From Chondrilla cf. caribensis (lineage: Eukaryota > Porifera > Demospongiae > Chondrillida > Chondrillidae): 64,000 nucleotides of DNA. A program made the translations under genes and the position numbers. Positions 47,413 through 60,300 of the stretch are shown piece by piece. Position 1 is the first letter of the stretch. Each line of letters opens with the position of its first letter. The DNA is taken from NCBI GenBank assembly GCA_964020155.1, contig OZ026563.1, positions 2,415,940 through 2,479,939 of the forward strand, written 5' to 3'. Under the pieces are notes generated by a model that did no database searches, was not told where the DNA came from, and saw only the letters and a list, made by a program, of their open reading frames with translations.

Positions 47413-48482
47413 TTTGTTTGGACTTGCTATGACAAACATGCATCCTTACACAGTGTACTTTGCTGTAAATGGTATTAGACCAACTAGATACCCTGTTAAG
47501 AAGATATGCTGAGATAAACAAAGTTCCACTGGTTGTATGTCCGTTCACTGGTAGTCTTTCATATGTACTGTATGTACAGTTGTTCACTGATTTTAGTAAA
47601 TGCATGTGTGTACATGTGTACTAGTCTCCAGTCCGGATGTTTTTATCATTGTGTGTTCTTCATTCCTTGCGTATTTAAACATGTAATAGGAATAATGTCT
47701 GGATTCAAGACTATAATATTATATTCATCCCTGAAGACTTGCTTTGAGATCCAAAAGTCCTGGTCATTGGCATATACGTACGTATGTAGATACATATGTG
47801 GATGCATATGTAGACGTGCAACATGTGCTGTATAATGTGATTCCATGCTCATAAGTACATGCCACTCTATGTATTCGAATTTTCTTTTTGTGACTCTAAT
47901 TATGGACTTGGACTAAGTTCAATCGATGTACTATTGTACATACGTATTTACATATTATCATGTGTGTGGTGAGTGTGCACTGCAGTACATGGGGTGGTCC
48001 TGTAGATACAATGATGTGATACGCTATAGCAGTGCAGAATCCAAGTGCATTGTTAGGACCAAAACTTTATTATGGTTTCTCTTGCTCATTGCCAATCAGT
48101 CTATGGTTACAGTGACCTTTGTCCTCTCCACCACAGGAGTCAGCAGCAGCCATTGAGAAGCAATACAAGCACATCCTAGCGTTGATGAAGGAGAAGCAGT
48201 CCATCATGGAGAGAGATAGAGCACTTTCTGAACGTGAGTACCCAGCGTACAGTGGAACAGTATATATTGACAAGTTTATAGTCTGTTACCTGACCCACAA
48301 GACACATACTAACAAAAATAATAGTGACTAATCTCTTTTACTATAATATTACTGTGTGTATTCTTTATGTACTGTATATACGTATGTATGTACTGCATAT
48401 GTACGTATGTACATACTGTGTATTGCAATATTTTCAAGGGACACAATTTTCACACTTTATGAATGAGACATGAACCACACAA

Positions 48483-48528
48483 GTACAGACCCTCCCTCTC
48501 TTGACACCATGTGAGGGAAGGTCTGTAC
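48483..48528. repeat. Short hairpin, unit 2
   Basis: GTACAGACCCTCCCTC on the left, and a right arm with one mismatch (GGGAAGG for GGGAGGG). The loop differs from unit 1 (CACCATGTG against CACAAAGTG). Confidence 0.55.
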
Positions 48529-48870
48529 GACCATTCATCTGTGCAAACCATTTCTGTGAAGTTCTTCGGAAGGCTGTACATGAAAGTTTGTCCCTAAAGG
48601 TTATAGAAGTACGTGCACATGTACATATCTATGTCTTTCATATCTGCTTCCCATATTCTGTCAAAGACTGGTGTGTGCTTAACAGATCAGTTAAGTTAGG
48701 TCTATCTGTAGAAAGTACTACACCTGTCATGATGGATATTATGGGCTTTGTGTTTGTAGCAATTGACACTAATAGCAATAAGACAGACAGTCAACCACCA
48801 AGAAAGAAGGATGGACCAACTGAAGTTCATTTTTGGAGATTTGTCTGTTCTTGTGCGTATGTGTGTATGG

Positions 48871-48882
48871 TATGTGTGTGTG

Positions 48883-48932
<50 letters not shown>

Positions 48933-48941
48933 GCGTGTGTG
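48871..48941. repeat. (TG)n microsatellite, unit 2
   Basis: The same tract as in unit 1, at about 70 bp, with a TT interruption and GCGTGTGCG variants at the end. Confidence 0.95.
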
Positions 48942-49154
48942 TCATTTTTACTGAGTGTTCAACCCCACAACGATGCTATAAAGCAATCCTGAAGCTCCTA
49001 TCAGTGAATTAAGTTTAGTCAGTGGTACAACAGCAGATGTGGGTGGGAATAAGTCAGCTACAAAAGAGAAAAGGTTTGAGCCTTGCAATTGTCCACTTAC
49101 AATGCATACAGGATGCATACTAGTGCTGTATAATGCATTGGGGAAGCTATGTGA

Positions 49155-49400
49155 TGTGCTGAGGATTGTACACTGTGTGATGTTGTGAGGGGTGTGCAGT
49201 GTGTGATGGGATGTATGGGATGTGATGTGATGAGGGCTGTACAGTGTGTTATGTGGTGAGGACTGTACACTGTGTGATATGGTGAGAGATGTACAGTGTG
49301 ATATGGTGAGGGATGTACAGTGTGGTATGGTGAGGGCTGTACAATGTGATATGATGAGGGCTGTACAGTGTGATATGGTGAGAGCTGTACAGTGTGGTCA
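49155..49400. repeat. 24-bp minisatellite, unit 2
   Basis: The same degenerate 24-bp repeat as unit 1, with slightly different variants and length. Confidence 0.8.
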
Positions 49401-49816
49401 TCATGGTTGTATTGTAACTGTCCATGTTTCACAGAGTGGCCTCGAAGCCTAGCTCAACCAGCATCATCAAGGAACTGTACTCAGTTCAAGGCAATGAGTA
49501 CTGTGCTGACTGTGGAGCACCTAAACCAAAATGGGCAAGGTATATGAATTGACTGTGTGTGCTGCACGTTAATGACAATGTGCTACAAACATTACACATG
49601 CCACCAGATGTGTAGAATGTGTTTTTGCCTACCTTTCATCCTACAGGTTGAGCGTACTGAGGGGCCAGCTTACATCAATTATTGTTATATTATTGAACAT
49701 CATCATTGTAGTAATTTTTATTTCAAATTGCATTTAAGTGTAATCGTTGTATTATTATAGTTATTATAATCAAATAGCATAGACAAAAGTGTATGAATTT
49801 TATGATTAAAGACCAA

Positions 49817-51001
49817 TTAAATTGAATATTGACAGTAAATTAAGCATAAAATTTACACTTGTTGTATTACTTTAGCATCATTTATCCTCTCCCAAAATAA
49901 ATCGGTTGCATATTTATACAGCCTCATGTCTAGTTGGTTCTTCTTTATCACAAGAGAGGTTTCTTCATCAGAGTACAAAGTTGTCCTGTTTTTTTTGGTG
50001 TTTTGTGAGTAAAAGGGCGTACAAAGCGAACACCAAAGGTGTACTCAAACAGCATCTGACCCTAGTACTGAAATTCTTGCAGGGCAAAATATGACAAATT
50101 TGATTGAGGCTGTTTGAAAATTTCCTCTTTCTGGTAAGACGGGAAACATTTATCACATGGAACCAGTGACCAATCTGCTAACATGAATGTTTGCCGGTTT
50201 CCAGCAGGGTTGAAAGGACACTGTAGAAACTGTTTGAAAGACAGCGTTGTTGAATTCACACCATGAAGTTGAAAACACTGGAAAAAAAAAACGGACAAAT
50301 CTGTCATTACATGAATCAACAGAACGGGACAAATCCCATTCATGCCCAAAGGAGCGATGCAAGTGTTCAAATTCACTGAAGTAGCGATCAACAGGGTTCC
50401 TCATTACGGTCACATATTTGTACACATGGTCAGTCGTGTTATATGTTTCCTTATAGAAATCAGGTACACAATCTTGGAGCATAGTCCAGTCTGCGTGTAC
50501 GCCACACTTCCAACCGGTGGTGTACCTTGAAAACAGCCACGTGTCCTTTCCCGGACGTCTAGGACACGTACACATATGTACGAGTTGACTGTGTCCTCTT
50601 TGCGATACTGTGAAAGGATTTATCGGATGTCGTACTTGCAGGCTTTTAGGCCCGAGGTCGGCTCCAGTTCTAGGCCAACATAAACAAGGTGTGGGGAGTA
50701 TCAGATCTAAAAGGTGGAGTCCGAACAATGAGCCAGAAGTCTTCTGAATGAGGAGAAATACCATGACGTCTCAGTCCCCGAAGTTAAACTTCGTACTGTT
50801 GTTGCTAGCGCGGACGGTTGGTTCTTCAGACACCGAACGGTTTGAGGACTCTACTTTTGCGGGGATCCATAACGATGGCATTTCACTCCGGTATACAAAA
50901 TCGATACGCATCCATAGCTGATTATGAGTGAATGCGATTAGCGATGTTACCAGAGTTGTACTGAGGAGAATGATGGCAGACACCTTCCTTTTTCTTTTCA
51001 T
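49817..51001 (-). pseudogene. Heparan-sulfate 6-O-sulfotransferase-like gene, unit 2, broken
   Basis: This has the same gene structure as the unit 1 copy, with different lesions. TGA at 50771-50773 lies just before the PAPS motif, the motif's histidine is changed to leucine (FLLIQKTSGS), TAG at 50062-50064 interrupts the C-terminal part, and a T run near 49989-49996 is two bases longer than in unit 1. The frame is open where unit 1 has TAA. The shared frame change after SVDSCNDRFVRFF is kept although the T run is 10 against 7, a difference of three. Independent stops in the two copies argue that neither encodes a full enzyme. A functional parent gene elsewhere is likely but not visible. Confidence 0.7.
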
Positions 51002-51300
51002 GGTGTTTCTTCCTTGGTCTGAGACATATCCAGTCTAGTTAGTTAACTGACTGGAAGGACATCTGATCACCGCAATTGTAAAATGTCTGCTCCTTTGTCC
51101 ATCAAACGCCCAGAAGGCGTGGAGGTGGTGTGGTAAGACGCCTTCACGGCAATTTCTGCGAAACGGCGACGTTCCTGGAACGAAAAGTACTTGGAACGAA
51201 AAGTCGTTTTCTCTTTCACTTTGTGAAGAGTTTATCCTCAAGGAGTAAGACTCAAGGAGAATCGAATAAGCTATCTCTACTGCAAAAGGTAGCGTCAACC
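51002..51300. promoter_or_regulatory. Divergent promoter region of sulfotransferase-like gene and copy 3
   Basis: This is almost identical to the unit 2 promoter, one base longer. The STAT-like site is at 51172-51180 and the ISRE-like site at 51207-51219, at the same distances from the ATG to within a base. Confidence 0.5.
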
Positions 51301-54300
51301 ATGAGCGAGGCGAGCTCTGGTGATTCAGACGAAGAACCAGGTAAGAAATTGTGTACTGATCTGCATGCATAAGCACGAGTTGAAATAGTTCTATGTTTCA
51401 ACTGTCCCTATTCAGGTCGTTTTGGCACTCGTCAGGCTCGCCTAACAACACGTCTGAAGAAGATTTTATCAGATTACCCACCAGGAGCCCAAATACTAAA
51501 GGTAGGTCTGCCTTATTCTGATCTGTTGCATGGGACTCAATGAGTAGCACACATCACGGTGCTCGTGTGGATTGCATTGACCAATATTCGCCATTCTATT
51601 TGGTATAGGAGTTGATCCAAAACGCCGACGATGCTGGTGCTACAAAGGTAGCTTTCCTGATTGATCCAAGAACACACCCAAACGAGGACTTACTGATGAA
51701 GTCTTTGTCAGAACTTCAAGGACCTGGTCTCCTAGCTTGGAACAATGCATCATTTGAAAAGGGAGACTGGACCAATATTGGAAGACTGGATCAGAGTTCC
51801 AAGGAAGGGAAAATTCTGAAAGTAGGGCGATTTGGGATTGGATTCCAGTCAGTCCATCATATCACAGGTGAATACAATATGCACCTTTGAATAATGGCAA
51901 TCAGAAGCTATTACTTGCAGACTAAGATAGTACGAATTAAGCATGAGTAATAGATAATAATAGATAATAGATAATAATAGATAATATTACAGTAATTTGT
52001 TTCATTGAAGCCACATCTGTTACAATGGGATTCAGTAAAAACTAATTTGAAGGTGCTAAACAAACAATGATTTTAAATACTAAGTCTTGTAGAACTGCTG
52101 TATAGTCAGTCTCCTCTCCAGATCTCCCCCTACTGTACAGTGGCCTGGCATAATTGCTCAATATTTTGACTAAACATTATATTACAGTATGAAACATAAC
52201 ATAGCATGACCCCTCCAAATTTGTGTGAAATAAAATGACGAAGGTTCATTATCCGATATTCACTCATAATAATATTCATGACCATGTTGTCATCAGTACT
52301 CTACAAAATTATGCATTGACCGTGGGGAATAGAGGAGTTAGCTGTGCCTTGTATTCCGTTTCTGTATATAATATTATAACCAGGGTTCCGTATGTACATT
52401 TGAGATGGTGAACAGCCATTTTGGGGAAGAGCATAGGAATGGGGAAGAACACAAATGATAGTGATCAGATTCTGTTCACAGTGTTGGGATGAGTAGGAGG
52501 AGTCAGCCTCATATTTTGGTTGGTCAAGACCAAAAGTGCTCATGAAATCGTGAAATTGGCTCTGGTTGGGCATTCATTATGGTGTACAACATTGATTTCT
52601 ATCATTTAAATATGTTTTGAAGGTCATTAACAGTCTATGAGCACAATAACAGATTGGAGTGAAAAATAGAACAATTAGAGCTCTATAATGAAGAAACTAA
52701 AAATAAAGAAGATTCTCAATACCCACGTTTTTTCAACACACATGAATTTATTTTTGCAATTCTGAATTGTGTGCTACATGTAATTACACATATAAAATTG
52801 GGAGTCTCTTATCCCATTGCTAGAGTATCTGTGCATCAACTGAGTGAATAATGCCCCAAATAAAGAATAGAGGCAATAAACATTACATACTGTATGACAG
52901 GGAATTCAGATTGTATTGTATCATGTTATTTCCAATTCCATATAATGACCAATGTTTGACTTTTAGTTTTAGCACTGGACTTAGCATGAACCAAGTGAAT
53001 AAGGCCCCCAAAAAAGAATAGAGGCATATTAAATGTTACATACTGTGTAGCAGGAAATTTGATGGGAATCATGTTTTGGAAATTTTCTGGGAATTCAGAC
53101 TTTTTGAAGGCAAAACTTCAAGTGTGCGTACCAGTAAAACACATAATCTATTATCATAGCAGTAATATTATGCCTATGCCTATACTTATAATATTATATA
53201 TACCTATGCATAGAACTGTACATCATACTCATACCGTATTTTAATCAACCATTTGAAAGAAGTAAATTTTAATTTTCATTTCTTTCTTTTTCACAGATAT
53301 TCCCATTATTATCAGTGGTAACACAGTTGGCATCATTGATCCCCATACCCACTTTTTATGTGACATGGAATCGGAAGAAGAATCCAGTACTGGGAAGAGA
53401 TTTCCTCTCCGTAAGGTTAATTGTCACAAGGATCAGTTTGCACCCTTTGAAAATCTCTTTGGATTTACATCCGACACAAGCCACTACAATGGGACATTGT
53501 TTCGTTTTCCCTTCAGGAGGACCTCGTACCATAAAACCTTCTCAAAGAAGGAGCTGAAGTCAAAGATTTCAGACAAAATATTTACAGCAGAAGGAGCAGT
53601 ACAGGAGCTCTTTGATACTCTCTATGAAGAGGCTGCACATCTACTGTTATTTCTGAAATCCATAGAGTCTGTTGAACTGTTCACCTGGGACACAGCCGAG
53701 AATAAGATGAAACTGTTTCTTCAAATTTGGCTTTCAGACAGCTGTCTTCCCCGTATTAGACAGTTTCGCCAGACCTGCCAAAACAGTTGTCAGTTCGATC
53801 GGTCAACCACTGTACTGGCAACCTGTTGTGTGTGTCTCCTCTCACAATCAACTCAGAAGCTGTTCAATTGGCTGTTGTGCAGCACTGTTGGCAGCTCTGA
53901 TGCCAAGCTACTGGAGTTAGCCGCTAAGCTGAAGGTTACTCCATGGTCTGCTGTTGCTGCTCCCTTGCCGTTGTCAGTAACTGTGGAGTATATTGCTAAA
54001 TCCCACCTTGTCTCACCTCAAATGAATAGTGAGACAGTCATGCAGACATTGTCCCACCATTTCAGGACCCCTGCAGAGATTGCAGATGACTGGAGACCTC
54101 CAAAAGAGCAAGAAATCGGGTACCCTTTCTGCTTCCTCCCTTTGAAGGACCCCACAGGTCTTCCTGTCCAAGTCCATGGCTACTTTCGTGTTTCCAGCAA
54201 CCGTCGTAGTATTGAATGGCCTTCTCAAGGTAATACTGGTGACGAAGCTGTTTGGAACAAACACCTAGTGCAGATGTCACTGGTACCCTCATATGCTATT

Positions 54301-57300
54301 ATTTTGGCTGCAAAGTCCTTCCTCTTCACCTACTCAAGACCGTCGACCGACGATCATTGTGATCCGTACTCCTGGTGGCCCTTGGAAAAAGAAATACGAA
54401 ACAGCCCTGTGTGGAGGGATATCCTCGAACCAGCCAATCTCTTACCATTCATGCGTGGGCTCAAGCTCTTTTGGAGTCCTTCTAACGGTGGTCAGTGGAT
54501 CAAGGGTTCTGATGCTGTTATAGTGACAGAAGGCACTCCACTTCTTATTGCTCACTTACTGATTTCCTTTGGCTGTCCAATTGTGAATCTACCTTCTCCA
54601 GTTAAAGAAACATTCAACTCCTTGGAAGGTGTAGATGTACTTGAGAAGGTTACACCACAATACGTACGAAAGCAACTGAAGACAAAGCAAAACCAATGCC
54701 CAAGAGACTTTGACCTCCTCGTTGCTGTACTAGAGTACATCATATCTGATCTAAAAAATGACTATTCAGTTCTTGAAGGCATCCCTGTCATCCCTGTAGC
54801 TAATTCGGAGTCTGCACCTGTATCGTTTTGTAGGTCGTACCCATCTGGGACCACTGAAAGAATATTCATTGTCACTGATCCTGATGTATACAGGCTTCTC
54901 CCAAATCTTAAAGATAAGATGATTTCTCCTGACTTACCCAATTATCTTGCTAGTATATTCCTGAAGATTGCACGTTTGGGAATGTACACATTAGTAGAAG
55001 CCATGCCAGATGAAATCTGTCCACAACTTATCTCCGAATCAATGAGCAAGTGGATAGGACAGCAGTCCAACAGAGTAAAGTGGACACCAGGAAGGAATGG
55101 TATGCCTGGGAAGGACTGGCTGGAGCTGCTGTGGAAGTGGATCCATAAGAATGACATGCCCCTGCTTCTATTGAAGGGATTGCCAATTATTCCTCTACAG
55201 TCAATAGATGTTGTTACGTCATCTTCTCTGGACTTGGTCTCCACTGACACAAATTTGCTCTGTTTGAGACGTACTGCACAGAGTGATGGTGTGTCAGAAG
55301 AAATATACAAAATAGCACAAACATTGGGGTGTACTCTCATTGACCACTCCAGCATTTTTGTACACCACACAGAAGAACTGGAACAGTTCCTCCCTACAAT
55401 GACTCCACAATCACTGTTCAGTAAAATGAGGTCCATGCCACGGATCATCAACAAAGTTATGTCTTTGGGAAATGAGGACAAGAATATCCTGAGGACATTT
55501 CTCTTTCAGATGCTAGTCCATATATCTCAAGTTCAGTTGCCTCGGGAACTATTGGACTTCTTGAAATCTTTACCATTTTTTGCTGCAGGAGTTGGTGCGT
55601 CGTCTATTTCCTATGTCAGCCTTTATGATCCTACCGTCATTTTCCCTCCTTATGACGCCAGTAACTTTCCTAGTGATGTTCACTTTCCACCCACAGTCCT
55701 CCGAGTTTCACCATCAGATAGGACTGCCTACAAGACACTGATAGAGAAAGCAGAATCTTGTAGTCACTTTATTACTGAGTGTTATGGACCATTTGCAATG
55801 AATCTCACTTGTGCTATGAAGACCAAGGCCTTCATCTGGATATTACAGCAGTATCGTTTAACTAGGGATCAGGATTTGAAGAAGTTTTTACATGGAACAA
55901 AATTTCTACTTTCGATGGGTGGAGTTTCCAAAAGAGCTGACCAGTTGTATGATCCTGATGATGAGACACTGGCTAATATGTTCTTCGAATCACAGTCTTC
56001 CTACCCAGCGTCTGAATTCCGTCCTTTTCTCCCCGAACTAAGAGAGATTGGACTCCTGACATGGCAGTTAGTAAAGAACGATCCAGATGTATTTGAAAAG
56101 TTTATCACAAAAAGGGCACGAGCAATATCAACAAGTTTGCCATGTAACTATGTTGAAGCCAAAGAATGTTCAAAGAATATTTTGAAGGCATTACTCATTA
56201 AAAATTACCACACAATTTTGCCTAAGCTGAAGGAAATCAACTTCCTTGCCTGTGAAGCCAATCCTCCTCAAAACTATCCTTTAGAGCTACCTTGGGCAGG
56301 AGCAGGAATGCCTCCTTTCCTGAAACCAGTATCCATGTGTACAGGTGGTAGATTTGACCAAATGGCCCATCTAATTGGATCGTCTAGTCCACTACTGTCA
56401 TCAGAGTATGTGGAAACTGTTGCTCAGCTTTATCATAAGGAAGGTTTCAAGGGCTTCTTGAAGACTAACAAAATGGGTGCTGTCTGCAAGCACCTCACCA
56501 ATATTGTATCTCTCCCTAAAGCAGTGCATCAGAGGTGTGGAACTTACATCACGGAATCGATGGAGGATATATGCAGATACTTGAGCAAGAATTTGTCTGC
56601 CATCAGTCAACATCCTGTACCACGCAAATTGTGGCATGAAGGCTTGTATATGTTTTTACCATTTGAAAAGGTTACAAAAGAAGCAGGTGTAATAGTTTCC
56701 CTTGCTCCATACCTATACAGTCTCAGGGACATACCAGGAGCTCTAAAGTATGGAGAGCTGTGGGATGCCATGAATATGAAGACAAAACCAATTCCATCAG
56801 ACTATAGTCAGGTGTTAAAGGACATTAAAGACAAAGCAGCTGCTAGTGATCAAACTCTTTCAGATAATCAGGTCACTATGGTTATTAACACTTTACAGTA
56901 CCTTCGTAAACAGTCATTCTCAGGAAACATCCTAATACCCACTGCTGATGGACGTTTGCTATCAATGCGTGAATGCACTTATGATGACCGAAGCCTATCT
57001 GATGAGAAGCAGAGTTTACTCACTACTCACAAGGATATTATATTCACACACAGGGATATCTCCAAAGCTATTGCCACACACTTCAAAGTCCCTTTTCTAT
57101 CAAGTAAAATTGCCAAACCAAAAGGATTCAAAATAAAGAGTAATGTATACTTTGAAGGTCAGGAAATCCTCCTCACAAGGCGAATCAGTAACATCATTAA
57201 GGACTATGAGGACAGAATCGATGTATTCAAGGAACTGATCCAGAATGCCGATGATGCTGGTGCTACAGAAGTGAAGTTCTTGATTGACTGGAGAGAGCAT

Positions 57301-60300
57301 CCAACAGAGAACCTGATGTCAGCAGGCATGAAGCACTGGCAAGGACCAGCACTGTATGCTTACAATGACAGTGTTTTCACAGATGAAGATTTTGAGTATA
57401 TCAAAAGAGTAGAAGGTGGCATGAAACTGAAAGATCCCAATAAAATTGGTAAAATTGGTAGATTTGGTGTTGGTTTCTGTTGTACCTACCAATTGACCGA
57501 CGTCCCCAGCTTTGTCAGTGGAAGGCAGTTGGTGGTATTCGATCCACATCGGCGTTACCTTAGGGAATGTGCACCAGACCAAACTGGGATCAGGATTGAC
57601 TATGTGGCCGAAAATACTGATATGATGTCATTCTATAAGGACCAATTAGTGCCATTTCAAGATGTATTCGGGTGTAATGTACTAGCTCTACCTAGTGATG
57701 TGGAAGAAGGTTATCCCCACACTCTCTTCAGGTTCCCATTCCGAACACAGTCCACACCAAGGTCTGACATCTGTGGCAAGGTATTTGATGAAAAAACAGC
57801 CTGTAAATGGAAGGAGTCTTTCAGAAGATCAGCAGAAAGAATGCTGGTGTTTCTTCGACATGTCAACAAAGTAGAGCTTTATGAAGTGGAAAAGGGATCA
57901 TCTGTTGCTACCATGGAGTGTATCTACTCAGTAACTTCAACAATTGAGAAACACAGTGGTTCTTTAGATCTAGTACAAGAATACAGACTGTCATTGAAGC
58001 CACAATCAACAATGGAACGAAAAGGAATGAAAATCAAGAGAGTTTCCATTAAAGTGTTCGGAGGTTCAGACATTCTGCAATCTGAAAAATCAAAAGATGT
58101 TAAAGGCATATCCCATGATTCGCACAATCTGTGGATGGTATCATCTGCCTTGGGTAGAGGTGATAGTCTGAAAATGGCACGCAGTATCTATGGCAAATCT
58201 CAATGCTTGATACCTTTAGCTGAAGTAGCAGTCACAGTAAGGAGAGAGGGCTCTCTGTTAATCCCAGAACCTTGTACAGGTCAAGTCTTCTGCTTTCTAC
58301 CACTCCCTGTAACCACTGACCAGAAATGTTTGATTAATGGCTACTTTGATGTGTCTTCTAGTCGTCGCAACCTCCTCCACCTACAAGCTGGGCAGCTGGA
58401 AGAGAAGAATGATGACCACCTGTGGAACCGCTCTCTCATCCAGGATGCACTGTCAGAGGCATTTGGCAACATGTTGGTTGACCTTCAAACATGCAACTGT
58501 GATAACATTCAGTTACCAGACAGCTTCTTGGACAGCTATTACTCTATTTGGCCCATTTTAAACTCTTACGATGATATCAGTAGAGAGTTGAAGGGTAAAT
58601 TTGTTCAAAGGCAATTGCTGTCTCCTGTATCACGACCATTATTCTTCACACAGTCGTGTAAGTGGAGCAGTTGTGATTTTGTCTCTGTACTGAGTCGATC
58701 TTTCCTGCCAACCTTGACTAAAGCAGCAGTCCCTGATGCTGTGAGAATAATGATGGATTATGGATGCAAACAAGTGGCATTAAATGTACCAGAAGAAATA
58801 CTGACAATGCTACAAGGAGACATTGATGTGATTGAGCCCATCATGTACATCCAAGATGTATTGCTGCCTAATCTTGAGCAAATTGGAAACGATGACAAAG
58901 AAATGAGAGATAAACAAATTGGGTTCTTGCTGCGAAGGTTCAGAGCACTAGAAAGTGAAGATGAAGGGCTGACCGATCTGATGAGGAGCTACTGTTGCAT
59001 TCCTACCAAGCCACATGGTACTTTGAAGAAACCAACAGATCTCATCAACAGCAATAAATCTCAACTTGCTGATCTCTATGATGTAGAGGAAGAAAGATTT
59101 CCATTAAAACATTTGCTTCAGCGCAAGGAACAAGTAAAGACTCTGCTTCAACTGGGAATGGCTGAATCCATATTGAATGATGCTGATGTCATTGACAGAG
59201 CGAACACAGTTCAAGTGATAGCCTCCCAGCACAGTGTAGAGAGGGCTAGGACAAGGAGTGAGAAACTACAGGACTATATGATCAAGATTGATTACCTTTC
59301 TGAAGAAGTCAAAGCAAAACTGAAGGATGTCCCTTTCCTTCCAGTAAAGCAGCGACCTCCTAACATCAGTGTACCATGGTGTGGTGATAGTTGTTTTGGA
59401 GCATCATTTCAAATGTTTGATAAAGAACACATGGAGCTCATTTTCACTACAGGTGTTGTTGCTGATTGTAAGTCAGAGATTTATAGCACCCTGCAGTTCC
59501 GACCCTCTCCCAGCGTGGAAGATGTTATCCATCATCTGAAAGCTCTGCATGAATGGGAAAAGGACCACAGTTCACTCCAAGAAGAAGACAGAGCTTTCAT
59601 TTCCAAAAGTGTGCATTCTGTTTATGGCTTCTTGGACTGGTTCATAAGGGGCATGTCTTCTGAACAGCCTCTGCAGCCTGTTGCTAACATACAGTTTGAC
59701 AGTGTCTGGAATGAAACCACTGGAACTTTTGTGCCAATCAAAAATTTGGCAATGAAATCATCCATTGGTATATCCTTGGCTCCTTATCGTCTGACAGAAA
59801 ATGAAATGCCGGTGTTAACAAAGTATAGTCTCCTTTGGGAATTTCTAAATATTCAAAAACTATTATCTGTGCAAGATTGTATGTCTATACTTGAAGAAAT
59901 GGCTGCTTCTAAGGAAGAGTTGAATAAATCGATGATTACTGGTATTTTTCAGTACCTTTATAAGAGCAAGGAACTAAATGATGAACAAAAAAACAGTCTA
60001 TTGTTACCTACAACAATGTCAACTCTTGAGCAATGCAAGCTATGTTGCTATGATGACCGTCACTGGAATGAACGCAAGGGGGGTTCTCATCTTCTCAAGA
60101 AGTACACTTTTGTTGACTCGCTTATCGTGTCACAACCACTAGCAGAATATTTTGGTGTTCGTCCAATATCCAATATGTTAGGGAATCCCGAGATACTCCG
60201 AATAAGGTATGAGGAAGAAGGTCAAATGCTTCCTGTTTCTCGAAGGATTAACAGAATTTTGACTGAGTATAAAGAAGTGAACGATGTGTTCAAGGAGCTG

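Larger units (their letters stand above)
46428..48136. other. Interval between first and second ArfGAP-like exons, unit 2
   Basis: It holds the hairpin and the expanded minisatellite. No exons recognised. Confidence 0.4.
48234..49434. other. Interval between second and third ArfGAP-like exons, unit 2
   Basis: It holds the short hairpin, the TG tract and the 24-bp minisatellite. No exons recognised. Confidence 0.4.
46353..49539 (+). pseudogene. ACAP/ASAP-like ArfGAP gene fragments, unit 2
   Basis: The same three pieces are found at 46353-46427, 48137-48233 and 49435-49539. The third reaches CADCGAPKPKWA, so it keeps the Trp after the first CxxC of the ArfGAP finger, then a donor at 49540. 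A possible next exon follows CCTACAG near 49647, but its translation lacks the second cysteine pair and the arginine finger. The middle of the gene is replaced by minisatellites and a TG tract. The fragments are very similar to unit 1, so they predate that duplication. Function is unlikely. Confidence 0.55.
23816..51286 (+). repeat. Tandem array unit 2, about 27.47 kb
   Basis: It runs from the 5' end of copy 2 to the 5' end of copy 3. The ATG-to-ATG distance is 27,471 bp. It is the only unit seen whole, together with its own promoter. Confidence 0.85.

Noticed and set aside
50274..50320. A definite mini-intron in the sulfotransferase-like gene at the T run
   Set aside because: The acceptor-like TTCCAG is good, but no donor of the needed phase gives a convincing join, so intron or frameshift is left open.
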